A stretch of DNA of 64,000 nt from contig QVRM01001471.1 in assembly GCA_003439945.1 (NCBI GenBank), forward strand, positions 466,501 through 530,500, written 5' to 3'. Origin of the DNA: Dermanyssus gallinae (lineage: Eukaryota; Arthropoda; Arachnida; Mesostigmata; Dermanyssidae). Below the pieces are notes generated by a model. It worked only from the letters and a program-made list of their open reading frames with translations, had not been told where the DNA came from and did not search any database. The translations under genes were made by a program, and so were the position numbers. Positions within the stretch are counted from its first letter, which is position 1. Each line of letters begins with the position of its first letter. Of this stretch, positions 35,515 through 46,990 are shown one piece after another.

Positions 35515-36740
35515 TCACTCACGGGTTCCCCCACCAGTCCGACGTGCTTGTACCAACACCTGCGAACCCGTTTGATTACAAGCCACGTCATCTGTTAGTG
35601 TCGTAAGCGCTATCCGTTCTCTTCTGTACCTGCCAAGCCCCGCTTTCGTTTTCATCACCGCAGTTGCCATTTCCTCGCCCAGCCTCCATGCCGATGCTGT
35701 GCTGCATATGTAATCTACAAACGTTCTCATGTTACTTTTCGGCGGGTCTGGTATCCCGACTCCTTGTTTTCCTGCTTCTTTGGGCCATCTCAATCGTAGC
35801 AGCGCTATGGCGGTTGTCCTTGCCTGCTCTAGTCCCTTGCATTTTAAGAGCGTGTGCTCGGGGTCATCGTCGATGCTGTCTTCACAGTGCACGCAGGTTA
35901 CCGAGGGAGCTTTGCCTATACGAAATAGATAACTTTGAAAATCACCGTGGCCAGTGAGACACTGCGTGAGGAAAAGTTAATTTCTCCCGCCGGGCGGTCA
36001 ATCCACTTCTTTATGTCCGGGGTGAGCAGGCGAAGTGAATAACCCGATTAGTCTGCGGGAATGCCATCCCATTCTTCTTGCCACAATCTTATCGTCTTTT
36101 CCCTTTCAGCTTCTTTGTTAGATTCAGACCCTCGTTCCCATATACTTTTCCTTTCATTCACTACCAAGTCCCAAGGTGGGGAGCCAGCCAGTACCAGAGC
36201 TGCGTTCGTGCTAACCGTGCGATAGGCCTGCAGGATCCTAAGCGCCGCTGTTCTCTGCGTTCTTCTTAGGGCTGTTTTTGCCGTTCTCGTTTTCAAGGTG
36301 TTCTGCAGCCAGACTGGCGCCGCGAAAAGTGCAATGGACTCGGTAACCGACATTAGTAGTCGTCGCCGGCACTCCCGCGGGCCGTGTAAGTTTGGCAGAA
36401 TCTTGCCTATCGCGTTAGCCGCCTTGCCCGTACACTTTCTATTGTGATTTGTTGCCCTGAGACCCTTGTCTAGTAGGACGCCAAGATATTTGGCCTCTGT
36501 TACCTGCTTGATTTCCTGGCCCGCCACCATCAGTTTCATGCTGTGTACTCTCTTCCTGCCTGTCAGAACGATGGCCTCGCCTTTTCCTTCCGGGGCAAGT
36601 TGTAGCCCAGCGCTATCCATCCATCTCTTTGTGGACCAGAGAGCCCATAGTTTGTTTTTAATTCTAGTTCTTCCTCTGTTTTTGCTGAAGAAAATTATGG
36701 CTAAATCATCCGCATAAGCAATAATTTCTCTATATATCAT
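35515..36740 (-). pseudogene. 5'-truncated R1-clade LINE (RT end and C-terminal knuckle)
   Basis: Read from 36740 down, it starts inside the RT at IIAYADDLAIIFF, just at the edge of an AT-rich repeat. It continues with AEAKYLGVLLDKGLRAT, AYRTVSTNAALVLAGSPPWD and the tryptophan-rich end. After stops near 36000 it resumes as TGHGDFQSYLFRIGKAPSVT and the knuckle C-x-C...H-x4-C (HCEDSIDDDPEHTLLKC). Sequence order and the YRTVST block are typical of R1-clade ORF2. It is probably a single insertion with a few lesions. Confidence 0.8.
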
Positions 36741-36960
36741 ATATATTATATAATATATATTATATATATTATAATATATATATAGTATATATATATATTA
36801 TATATAATATATATATATATATAAATAAATATATGTTTATATAATATAAAAACTATATATATATATATATTATATTATATATAAATAAATATATGTTATA
36901 TAATATATATATATAAATCAAAAATATATATTTATATATATATATAATGTTTATATATAT
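36736..36960. repeat. Degenerate AT-rich repeat tract
   Basis: A compound tract of TA dinucleotides with TATAATATATTA variants and an ATAAATAAATATATGTTATA motif. It directly abuts the truncated R1 LINE. Confidence 0.9.
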
Positions 36961-37349
36961 ACGTTTTTATAATTACATAGCTTTTGAGGCACATTTCGCA
37001 ATGCTTCATCGAACATTCCTTGTCAGGGTAATGCGCATTGACTGTGTGTTCGGGGAAACCACACGAGTCACTAGGTGCTTGCTTCTTAAAAAAAGAAATA
37101 TAAAATTACTTGTTTATCTGTAAATAATGTGTCTATCTGGGTGCGTTCATGCATTTCAAATTTACTTTGGAATTGTTTTTTAGGACTGTTGATACTGTTA
37201 TGAACAAATATATTATTTATGTTAATTTAAAACAGCACCTTAAAAAGAGCATAACTCTTTCTAGCAGGGCCTTATGCTAATTAGATTACATCAAGCCTAA
37301 ATACTATATCACCATTTCAGCTCTTTATCGCATACGTCTTATCGGTGTT

Positions 37350-37740
37350 TTTGTGGAAGACCTGATCTTGGCCTACAAAACCTTGTTCCTGCCAGTCCTG
37401 CTCTACGATATTCGTATATGGGGGAATATGGTTGAAGTTGTTCTCCGTCCGATTTGACGATGCTCTAAAAGTCATATTTAAGAGGCCACGCAAAGACTCC
37501 GTCAGTGATTCCTGGCGTGCATAATCTTATCTCCTCCCGGTTGACTCGCTCTACCTGCTGAAGGTTGCCTTGCTGGACTTTTAAATCACACGAATCACTA
37601 TTTGCAGAATTTCCTGCCGTGTATTTTCCCTTGCTTCCTTATTTTGTAAGACCTCGGGACGTACCACAGCATTTGGAGGGCAACTCGTATTTAACGTATT
37701 ATATGTAGCAAGCCTTTGTTTCTCCTTTGTTCGTAATATG
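37350..37740 (+). pseudogene. LINE C-terminal fragment, unknown clade
   Basis: AYKTLFLPVLLYDIRIWGN at about 37374 is the conserved YK-x4-PVL-Y-x3-WG block after the RT of many LINEs. Later stretches (SLYLLKVALLDF, near 37550) are broken by stops and frame changes. Confidence 0.55.
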
Positions 37741-38024
37741 TAGAACTGTTTATCGTATTACTTTCCTGATTTGTTCTATGCTGGAGATCCAAATATGGTA
37801 TTTTACTGACACGTTTTGTCATGGCGAAGGCACACATGCTCTTTGAGTTTTGTTTTTTGGCTGGGCCTACTTCTTGACTGATAAAACTTACTTTTGGCTG
37901 TCTACGCCTGACAGCAGCCATTTAAGCTTTTTTTAAATAAGAAGTAGAGTATTGCATTATGCAATTCATGTAATAAATTACGTTTTGCAATTTAAATATA
38001 AGTACGATATATCATCTAGATTTT

Positions 38025-38163
38025 TTTACAGGGGCCAGGAACAAAAATGCATAACGCACACCCTTTGGTCTGGGTAGTGTGGGACTCTCAAACCCACTAA
38101 AAACCTGGTGACCGCCTAACCTACATGACCGGGATACTTGTGGTATTATTTCAGTGCATGTAG
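38025..38163 (-). repeat. Dispersed ~135-bp repeat, copy 3
   Basis: Reverse orientation of the blocks at 2960-3096 and 27410-27541, with the same start (CTACATGCACT) and end (TGTTCCTGGCCCCTGTAAA). Confidence 0.65.
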
Positions 38164-38255
38164 GGAATGTAATCTAGATCTACGAATCTAATAAGTGCCG
38201 ATAATGTAGAATATTATAAAGTTTTTAGATAAGAGGACCGCCAAAAAGCTGGCTC

Positions 38256-38578
38256 GGCGGAAAGCGTGCCTGTGTATTAAGAAACGAGTCACAGATATAT
38301 ATTAGGTTCTACAAAGTTCATTTTAACGTAGCCATTCTATGCTAAGCGAGCGTTAAGTCCCTTAGGCGCAGAAACGAACCTAACAGAAACATCTTGCACT
38401 ACACAGTATTTTTAATTGGCGGAAAGCGTGCCTGTATATTAAGAAACGAGTCACAGATATATATTAGGTTCTACAAAGTTCATTTTAACCTAGCCATTCT
38501 ATGCTAAGCGAGCGTTAAGTCCCTTAGGCGCAGAAACGAACCTAACAGAAACATCTTGCGCTACACAGTATTTTTAAT
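38256..38578. repeat. 162-bp tandem duplication
   Basis: Two direct copies (38256-38417 and 38418-38578), each starting GGCGGAAAGCGTGCCTGT and ending CACAGTATTTTTAAT, with only about four differences. It lies about 50 bases beyond the 3' end signal of CaaX gene 3. Confidence 0.95.
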
Positions 38579-38627
38579 AGATATGATAATGTTGTTGTTA
38601 TTGTATTCATCATTCAATACACGCAAA

Positions 38628-38633
38628 TTTATT
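38628..38633 (-). terminator. AATAAA polyadenylation signal of CaaX gene 3
   Basis: Minus-strand AATAAA lies 147 bases past the stop of the 38780-39175 ORF. It is followed by TTTGCGTGTATTGA, the shared 3' flank of the family. Confidence 0.7.
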
Positions 38634-38779
38634 CTTAGGCACAACACGATTTTCTCTTAGGCGAGGGTTGGCAAAACATCGATGGCTATTTTGGAGCGTC
38701 CTATCTTTCTGAGGTCGGTGGGCATCCTCAGTGGGCACCGATCTTCAGCCAATCCAGCCAGTGATTGGCGTCGTCACCT

Positions 38780-39175
38780 TCAGATAACGGTACAGCAGCC
38801 TTTTTTGCCTTTTTTAGCATTCGCTGCGTCCTTTCCCGGCGCGCCGCTCTTTTTGGCATCCTTGCCTGGCGCTCCTTTGGCGGCCTTAGCATCTTTGGCA
38901 GGTGCAGTACCTTTTTTGGCTGCGTCGGCCTTCTTCGTTTCAGATGTCTTCGGCGGCTTGCTCGTGGACTTTGTGGTCGGTTTGACGGAAACCATCGGCT
39001 TGACCGGTTTAACGTCGCCAGTCTTCTTTGGCTCATCGTCGGGTTTCTTGGTGTCCTTCTTGAGTTCACTTTCTCCTTTCTGGCCGGCCTCCGACAAGTT
39101 TACTTCGGCTGGCTTCGATTCTTCGCTAGGGTTCAGGTTGGATCCGGTCTCATCGTCGTTCGCCGGCTCCGACAT
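38780..39175 (-). CDS. Disordered polybasic CaaX-box protein, family copy 3
   Basis: Single-exon gene of 131 residues, start ATG at 39175. It shares MSEPANDDETGSNLNPSEES with copy 4 and differs from copy 1 there only at residue 5. The middle is rich in KP, KKT and KDA units, with about a quarter Lys and very few aromatic residues. The tail KKGKKGCC is followed by C128-T-V-I131, keeping both the CaaX Cys and the adjacent Cys127. Charge is split: acidic in the first 40 residues, strongly basic after that. Function is unknown. Membrane anchoring by prenylation is inferred from the tail. Confidence 0.8.
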   Translation of the reverse strand: MSEPANDDETGSNLNPSEESKPAEVNLSEAGQKGESELKKDTKKPDDEPKKTGDVKPVKPMVSVKPTTKSTSKPPKTSETKKADAAKKGTAPAKDAKAAKGAPGKDAKKSGAPGKDAANAKKGKKGCCTVI

Positions 39176-40560
39176 GATTGACTCCGATCGATTTTCTGGG
39201 CTTCCCTTGTGGGAAAGTCGTTTTTACTTTAGCTACCACTTCGACAGTGGGCCCCGCATACCTCGAATATCAGCAAGCGAATGACAGAGCTGACGCTTCG
39301 TTGTGCTTGGAAAATCGCGCGAATTCGTGGATTGGCGCAAGCCGATCAGCTCTGTGAAACATAGCTGTACGTAAATTATAATAGAATATGCATGTATTAA
39401 AACTGAGTCGGGTTTGGAGTGCGTTTCGTTCGAGCGAATGTTCGGAAACTAGCTAGGGAGAAGAAAAGTTTTCGCTCCGTGCGTTGTTATCTGCAGATGG
39501 CATCCGCATGAGAAAATCTATCTAACGTTTATCTCAAAGAAGAATGCTCTTGTGTTTCATATTCAAACAATTAGTGATGTTCTTGAACAAAGATTTGCCG
39601 ATAGCGGTTTTACTTGACGCACGGGAGCATACGTCATTAGAGAGGACATACTCACATAGAGTAGGCAACCTGAAAGCAAAAAGACAATGCATTCGAGTAT
39701 TAAGTGCATGCGCAAAGCCTTTGGGGTTTCACAAGTGTTTATTTTTTTAAAGCTCTTTGAAAGGTCATAAAGTACCAGCGCTCACGTTCGCAAATTCAGC
39801 TGCCGTGATGCCGAATTATTTGGGAAGCAAGCAAAATATAAGAAGATAGTTCAAAATGCGGTCGGTTCATGCAGTTGTCTGCGAGTTCATCGAGTGCTGG
39901 TCAGCCTTTCTGTCAGAGGAGCTTTTGGGACAGAGAGCAAACATGAAAGGAAAAATTTGTAAGATGTCTGTGAACAGTCCAGGACTCGCAAATTGAGGCG
40001 TTAGTTGAAGCAAACGGTAGTTGCATTGAAAAAAACGTTCGCTAGGAATATCTATACCGGCACACGCAAAACAAGTTATTCAAATATTTGTTTTCACTTG
40101 AATACAGCATTTGAGGCAAGCAAAAATGTTTGGCTGCGACGATGCTCGATGGGCTCACATGAGCAGGTATGTTACATAAGCAAGCTACAGACTCTGTTCT
40201 GAGCCGGTAATAGACTGGATGTGCGTGCGGCTTAGCAGGCATTTAAGGACAATAGCACATACATCGTTGAATACAAGCACGGATACTTCGCGGTTTTGGG
40301 AATAGATTTTGTGAATAAAACGAATGTGCATAAATCAACAGAACGAAGAGGTACTTGGCGCGCTAGGAGAAGAAACTGGATAGATGCAGAGTCACATCTA
40401 ATTTGAAAAGTGATTGTACCATTAGGATAAATAAATAATCATAGAAATAATAATAAAGTAGCCCACTGAAAGCTACCGTCACTGAAACCTGCCTGGTCGA
40501 AGCAAGCACCTTGATGGCAGGAAATCCGACATAAAGGCCGATTAACCCAAGGATTACAAT
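39176..40560. other. 5' flank of CaaX gene 3, then no recognisable feature
   Basis: The first ~150 bases share blocks with the flanks of copies 1 and 4 (a CACTGTC-like motif, and a GCTTCGTTGTGCTTGG block near 39295). The remainder has only short open frames and no motif that I recognise. Confidence 0.4.
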
Positions 40561-40564
40561 CAAT

Positions 40565-42742
40565 CAATCAATCAAGCTTTTATTTCACCATAAATTGGTA
40601 GGTTAGGAACAATACAACGATTTAGGATAGTACATATTTCAATCACGAGGTAACAGACTCCCCTTCAATTTCAGTACATTCGAGTATGTGGTAGCGCCCG
40701 ATGTCACATTCGCCACAAAAACTACACACACAATCTTCAATACTAAAACAGTTAGATTTCATACATATATAATTGTGGTATCCATGCCACGTGGTTCTAC
40801 AAATGATTGTAGGATTATTTTGTGACGCTCCTTTCCACCTCTGGGAGGCGAAAGCCGGTCCTTCGGTATAATTATTAATAACGAATTGCATGTTCTTAGT
40901 CTCTCGAAAATCTCTGTAGACGTCTAACACTTGTGGACTGACCGGTAGCTTGTTCAGTACCAACTCTTCTCTTGATGTTTGTTCTCTACACAGCTCCATT
41001 GCGAGTGTTGCTGACGCGTTCTTTGGTAAGCCCAATATTCGTTTTATATACCAAGCCTTTATTTTATCTAGACTTTTTATATCGCTTAGGGTCAAGTGTG
41101 TTGAGACTACGGGCAAGCAGTAACTTACTTTTGGTAGTATTTTCATACGAAAAACATTCATGTTGGTTTTCAATTCTATGTCACGGAGGTCACCAGGCAG
41201 AATTATTGCAGCTGTGGCGTTGGCCCGCATCTCCTTAATATGTCGATTGAAGGAGAGTTTTGGGTTTATGGTGACTCCAATGTAAGTAAAGCTGATAAGT
41301 TCGAGAGACTGTCGGTTAATTTTAACGTGGTGGTCCGCCGCGGCATATGCCCCTCCTCTGCTAAAGCGGAGAACTTTTGTCTTCGCAATGTTGATTGTTA
41401 GTTTGTTTTCTTCGCACCATTTTGATGTTGCATTGAGATAATACTGCAGGTGGTATCGGGATTTGGTTAGTATTATAAGGTCGTCAGCATAAAATACGTG
41501 GGGTGCTTTGATGTCACGTAACAGATCTGCTAGTCCGGCCACAAACAATATGAATAAAAAAGGCCTGGCCGAATCGCCCTGTGCCACGCCCGTGTTATGC
41601 GCGACGGTCTCCAGTACATAGTGGTCACTATTTTTATTGGTTATGACGTTATGACTTAGCATGTCATGCAGTAGATTAAACATCGTACCTGTTATTGAAA
41701 AGTTAGACCTGAATATCTCGAGAAGTCGATCCGTAGGTATACAATCGAATGCAGTTTTAAAATCGATAAAAGCCGCGTATGTCATTTCCTTGTTACGATG
41801 GCGATGTGTCACATGTTCTCAAACAAACTTTACTGCACCCGCAGTTGATCGGCCTTGAGTAAAACCATATTGTTCATATGGAGTCTTATCTTGCGTAATT
41901 GCTTGTAATCTTAAAACGACCAACGACGTCAAGATCTTGTATAGGACGCTTATCAGAGCAATGCCGCTGTAGTTTCGCGGGTCCGTAGCGTCTCCTTTTC
42001 GCTTGAAGATTGACTGCAAAAAGCTTTTTCGCCACTCATCGGGTATACGACCTAGTTGAAGGCATTTATTGTATTGTCTTTTATAAACTGGGCATACAAT
42101 ATCAATGTTCATTTTAATGTGTTCGTAAACAATGGAATCCGGTCCCGCTGATTTTCCGTTTTGTTTAGTACTAATGGCGGTTTTTACTTGCCCCTCACTA
42201 AACAGCGGAAAATCATCTTTTGCAGTATCTCGGGGTGGCAATAACATGTCTTTATGGAGAAGTCTTGTAAAATGGTTAGCCCAATCGTCGTCGTTAATTA
42301 GTGGGTTCGGAGGAACCGGCCTTCTAGGAAGCAGCAGCCAGGGCTTTTTCACACTTTCCTTAATGAGTCTCATGCGTTGCTCACTTTTAAAATGTTGCTT
42401 TTTGACTATCTTCATAGTTTTAAATGTTCTTTTCCTTTGCGAAAGTTGACGAATTCCTGCGAGAGTTTCGTTTCTTTGGCAGCAGATAGCATGTTTCATT
42501 TGACGACATTCCCTATCGAACCACGGTTTGTGTTTTTGCACCGACGTGTGATTTTTGCATTTCGCAGCTGTATGGATTACAAATACGTGCAATCGGCTCA
42601 CATTGCCACACAGGCTCACCAAAAACGACACATCGCATACATACCTCTGATTCTTGAAAAAGACAGCGAGCATCATTTCATTCAAATCTTGATGACCGGC
42701 AACGTGGATTGCGTACAACACGTAACTGGGACAATGTCGTAG
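40565..42742 (-). pseudogene. LINE ORF2 with a single in-frame stop (RT plus C-terminal knuckle)
   Basis: Read from 42721 to 40643 in one frame, broken only by TGA at 41821-41819. Blocks: end of an endonuclease-RT linker (KPWFDRECRQMKHAI), then SAGPDSIVYEHIKMN, IFKRKGDATDPRNYSGIALI, EQYGFTQGRSTAGAV, motif A AAFIDFKTAFDCIP, motif B AQGDSARPFLFILF and catalytic FYADDLIIL (about 41476-41495). The thumb follows, then LGLPKNASATLAMELC. A terminal knuckle, C-x2-C-x6-YH-x3-C (VCSFCGECDIGRYHILEC), closes the chain. The 3' UTR ends with AATAAA and a TGATTGATTGATTG tail near 40560. The endonuclease is missing, so the copy is 5'-truncated. Confidence 0.85.
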
Positions 42743-42884
42743 TCGAAGGTACTTATGCCTATTGATGCCGGGCTTTGTTGTGCGTTAGGTATGATCTTAG
42801 GCTCTTATATGCTCAAGGAGTTCTAAGCAGAGAGCCTTTTGTATAAGGACGTGCTAAGCCTTCTTTACTCAATTCAATTTAATA

Positions 42885-43735
42885 TTTATTTCTCCATAAA
42901 ATTGGTAGACAGTTGATTCATGTTTCACAAAGTGTCACGATGTGACACTTCGGTCTCACAATATGTATCTAACTTTGGGTGATAAGGACGTTCCGCAAAT
43001 CTATGCACACACAAGTATGTGATACAGTCCAATATCACAATCTCCACAGAAGCTACAAACACAATCTTCAATATTAAAACAGCTGGGCTTCATACATATG
43101 TGATGGTGATACCCGTGCCAAGTTGTTCGGCAGATTAGCGCACGGTTCTTTTGCATGGCTCATTTCCCTCTTTGTGAACATAAAGCCGGGCCATCAGTAT
43201 AGTTCTCCGCTAGAAAATTAAAATTTCTGTTCTCTTTATAGGCTCTAGGCTAGATATAAATCTAGAATGTGCGCTGTAAATGGTGTGTTATTAAGTGCCA
43301 GGTCTTCAATAAGTGTTCTCTCTCCGCACATCTCTAAGGCAAGTGTTGCCGATGCGCATTTTGGAAGCCGTAATACACGCTTAACATAGCAGGCCTTCAA
43401 CCCATACTTTTTAAATGGCTCACGGTCAGGTATGGTACAATTGTAGAAAGACAGTATGTTGCTACAGGAAGTATTTTGCGTTTTAAAGCAATTTATAGCT
43501 GTTTTCACGTCCACTTCATGCATTTTGCCTAACAAAAACATTGCAGACGTAGCTTTTGCTTGTATCTCCTCAATTTATCTGTTAAAGGAGAGCCTAGAGG
43601 TTAGCCTGACGCCTAAATACGAGAAATGGCGAACTAATTTGAGTGGAATTACATAAACTTCTAGGCCATGATCCCTGGCCGCGTAACTCATTTTTTTATG
43701 AGAAGTGTATGCACCAGTGTCGCCTTCTTATGTAT
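42885..43735 (-). pseudogene. Second, shorter copy of the 40565-42742 LINE
   Basis: The clearest part is FKKYGLKACYVKRVLRLPKC, ASATLALEMCGERTLIEDLA and ALNNTPFTAHILDLY. These align with the thumb and post-thumb of the larger copy. Upstream text to 43735 aligns weakly (ISYLG-type block). The 3' UTR near 42890-42920 resembles that of the larger copy (ATTTTATGGAGAAATAAA). It is 5'-truncated and frame-broken. Confidence 0.7.
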
Positions 43736-43925
43736 GGAAGTGACCCCACAATAATGGCGGCGTTGAGATACCTTTAATATAGAACAACGCGAACGAATTG
43801 CCGCTTAGCCACCGACACTTAAAGAAGTGGTTCGTAGATAGGCCAGAATTTTGTCGAGTGCATTTATTTTGTGTCTTTAAAAATACAATTGTCTAGCATG
43901 AACGTTTCAAATTATTATACAAATA

Positions 43926-44228
43926 TTAAAGGCGGTTTAAGCAGACCTTCTGTGCGTCCGCACCTTGCCTGCGCCGAGTCGCATCTGATAGGCTATTCAA
44001 CGACGGCACCGCAGCACACGATGCCGCGTGGTACCTAGGGCATCTTTCACCACATCTTATACAGATACATGTATCTGCAGGCGCATGTCGAATTTGTCGA
44101 GAATTTTGTCGAGTAGCGTCAAGCAATCTCGTGAGGCCATTCTCTATCTCTCTCTCTCTCTGAACATGTGGCCAGCACGCGACGCCAAAGAGAATTTCTG
44201 AAGCAAAAAGGAATATCCTTGTATGCAC
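43926..44228 (-). pseudogene. LINE C-terminal knuckle fragment (YHAASC type)
   Basis: The open frame ends with CICIRCGERCPRYHAASCAA, the same closing knuckle as in the 50244-51880 LINE and the insertion at 46591-46805. Only the last ~40 residues are clearly LINE-derived. The upstream part is unclear. A short CT run lies at 44138-44160. Confidence 0.55.
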
Positions 44229-45020
44229 CCAAAAAAGCTAGCCGCTTGGTTATTGTGCATGGTTTCCAACATCTTCTCCTGAGTTGTAAAGTCTCCATAT
44301 AGTTAAACTACTGTTCCAGCCTCACGAACGCGTGCAGCCTTAGTATTTGTATGCGCATATACTATTACTACGATTATCATTGTAAATAGTATTTTTCATA
44401 CGTATTAACCCAGTTGGCTTCTAATTGGTAAGAGTAACAGGATATATGTCCTAAGTATACACGTAACGGAGACAACACAAAGAGATGCCGCCACACCCAG
44501 CTACCCAACTTAGTCACGATGAAAGCCTGACGTGGCACGCAAACATTTCAAGGACTTGCAGCCAAGTTATGCCAGTTAGGAAGCACACCACAACAAGATG
44601 TTGGTGGTCAACCGTCACCCATTAACCGTGCTGTCAATAAAGGCTCCGACCAATGCTTCAACTGTTTGCAGACGATTGCAGACCGCCAAGGTGTCGTTCA
44701 ACTTTCAGGTTGTGCCAATAAGCAATTGCGAGCCTAAAGCGGTAGGAATAAACACGGCGTTAGAAGGTTTAAGAGTCCCACACTAGTTACGGATAGACGC
44801 TTGCAATGCATATGCGTCAGGCGTTCCCGAAATCTTATGCAATGTCTTGTTTAGGATTAGCAGTTATTTACACGCATTTGTTTTCGAATTATCGTTGCGG
44901 CTGACCCGACAAAGCTTTAATTAGAGATTGCGAGGGATCTAAGTGTTCCACAGAGCAACGGACTTAGTTTGGAAAAACCTACGACATTGGCTTGCGGAAG
45001 AATAGTAGCCGTATTGAAAA
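44229..45020. other. No gene seen; small piece of the ~135-bp repeat at 44767
   Basis: Apart from GGTTTAAGAGTCCCACACTA at 44767-44786, shared with the 27410-27541 repeat, nothing was recognised. Confidence 0.4.
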
Positions 45021-45033
45021 ATGCTCGCAAAAA

Positions 45034-45099
<66 letters not shown>

Positions 45100-45112
45100 T
45101 TTTTGCGAGCAT
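45021..45112. repeat. Perfect 92-bp palindrome around (TA)n
   Basis: ATGCTCGCAAAAATC at 45021-45035 and its exact reverse complement at 45098-45112 flank a pure TA run. The whole block is one uninterrupted palindrome. Confidence 0.95.
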
Positions 45113-45139
45113 ATATCAGGGGCACACTTTTGATGCACT

Positions 45140-45182
45140 GAACCCAAAAGCTATATATATTTTTTTAAAGGTTTTTGGGTTC
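45140..45182. repeat. Short inverted repeat beside the 92-bp palindrome
   Basis: GAACCCAAAA (45140-45149) and TTTTGGGTTC (45173-45182) are perfect reverse complements with a 23-base AT-rich loop. Confidence 0.7.
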
Positions 45183-46059
45183 CCTGAGCTCCTAACGCAC
45201 CCATTCAGAGAAAAAAAATTGGTACCAAAAATTTGGTGCTTTGATTCTTGATGTGACTTCCGTGAGCCTTCTCCCCCAAATTCCCGTGGAGTCCTATATT
45301 CACAGACGTTAGTGGGTGGTGTCCGGGATGTATCTGATAGCCGATAACGTCCTCCTGGAAAAAATAGTTTATTTAATTATTTAAGTTAAACCTGGAAAAA
45401 TGAGTTTAATTAATTAAGTTCAATTGAAACTCTATGAAAACCTGACATCGGCAAAGGGCTCGCACGGTTCTTTTGACTCGTTCGCATTGCATTGCCGTCT
45501 GGACGTGGCAAGCTAATGACAACATGATTGCCTGAAGGTACTTACCAAATACGTCCTCTGCTTCTCATATTGCTTGTGACACAGCTACGTGAAAGCTGTT
45601 TTATTGCACAAATGCAATGCTTTCATCTTCTTCGATGTAGTACATTCAATGCAGGCATCTTCCCTCAATTTCGCCTTTAAACAAATGTGTTAGGAATATC
45701 CAAGAACGCCGGTATCTTCTTTGCTTTATCATAAAACTAAATCAAGCTTGGCCCCAAACGCGCGTGGCTGTTCTAATAACTAATAATTATTATACTGCTA
45801 TTTCTTAGCCTTGCCTTCTAGACGTGCGTAGATACGCAGAAATAGCATTGTGCTTTGTTTCGGCAAATCTCATTCAGCCTCCTATGTTGTGAAGGACTAA
45901 AGATATAATAGAACGTACCATGTTCAGAGCAAGGGCAAGAAACGTACCGATGATTCAGGGGGGATTTACACGCGATGTTTGAAAAGGGTAGCTCTCTAAA
46001 TTTGCATGTTGTTATGTCTGAAATATAATATAAGATAATCTTTTTTGACATTGTGTATA
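45183..46059. other. No recognisable gene
   Basis: AT-rich sequence downstream of the palindromes. It could include the 3' end of the mariner relic, but no terminal inverted repeat was found. Confidence 0.35.
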
Positions 46060-46990
46060 CAAGATACACAATCTTTTATTACTTTTTGGCAAAAGCCGGG
46101 CGTTTTTTTTCGAAATTCTCTGCCTAATATTTTTTTCAGTTCATCGATGGTAGCTTACTGGCGAACACTTTGCTCTTCAGAAAAGCCCACTAGAAAAGTC
46201 TAGGGACGTCAGGTTGCACGAACGAGAAGGCCACGGAATTTCTGCTTTCTGCGAATTCACTCGCCCACCAAGCTTCTCCTGGAGCAGCTCGGTTGTACAG
46301 CCTGCTGTGTGGCAGATAGTGTCGTCCTTTTAGAACCACATATTGTCAAAGTCTAATTGAGAAACTTTGGCCACAAAAAGTCAAGATGAGTCACCGTTCC
46401 CTATTTTGTCGAAAAACAACAGTCCAATAAAACTCCCTGCCCATAGCATGCACCAGGCAATGTCCTTCTGCTCAGTAAGTGGTTGTTGGCGGATGGCGCG
46501 GGGGTTCTCTGTTTATATGCGGCAATTCTGTATGCTCACAGCTCTAATCAGATGGAAGTAGGGCTCGTCTGAGAAGATAATTATTGAGACCAGCACGAAA
46601 GTATTCCACGATCCTCAGGAGTGTTGCAGGTGCACGAGGTGCTCTGGCCAGTGCGATAGATACCACGCCGCAGCATGTCCTGCAGCTCAGTCACTAGCTG
46701 AGCTAGCAAGATGAGAAAAGACCCAATGACGTAAAGAAAGCACTAGTTGTGTCTGATAAATATGTTTATAATTTTACCCAACCTGGGTATTAATAAACCA
46801 TAATAATAATTATTGAGACAACATTGGGTTTTTCCGATTTCTCTAATTAAAACACTGTTCGAAGGCATGACGCTTCCGATAATTGTGGGTTTTAAGCTCC
46901 TTAATTATGTGGATCTTGTAAGCACACTAAGGTTCCCGAGAAGTGTCTTTCAAAGCATACGATCTGTTTCGCTTCGAAGGGTACGCTCTT
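46060..46990 (-). pseudogene. Mariner/Tc1-superfamily transposase relic, split by a LINE insertion
   Basis: Minus-strand blocks in order: KIHIIKELKTHNYRKRHAFE (about 46915-46850), then IIIFSDEPYFHL (first catalytic Asp, next to the insertion), IQNCRI*TENPRAI, WCMLWAGSFIGLLFF, DNMWF*KDDTICHTA (second Asp region), LLQEKLGGRVNS and WPSRSCNLTSLDFSSGLF (third acidic residue). This is the DD-D arrangement of mariner-like transposases. In-frame stops at WF* and others make it inactive. The DNA-binding half is hardly recognisable. The LINE piece at 46591-46805 interrupts it, and the frame continues once the insertion and one repeat are discounted. Confidence 0.75.
46577..46819 (+). mobile_element. 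5'-truncated LINE 3' end inserted in the mariner relic, 14-bp target-site duplication
   Basis: ATAATTATTGAGAC occurs at 46577-46590 and exactly again at 46806-46819. The 215-base insert encodes the end of a LINE ORF2 (CCRCTRCSGQCDRYHAAACP and on to the stop near 46710). It then has a 3' UTR with AATAAA at 46792-46797 and a short TAATAA-like tail. The knuckle is the YHAASC type found at 51690-51760. Confidence 0.85.
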
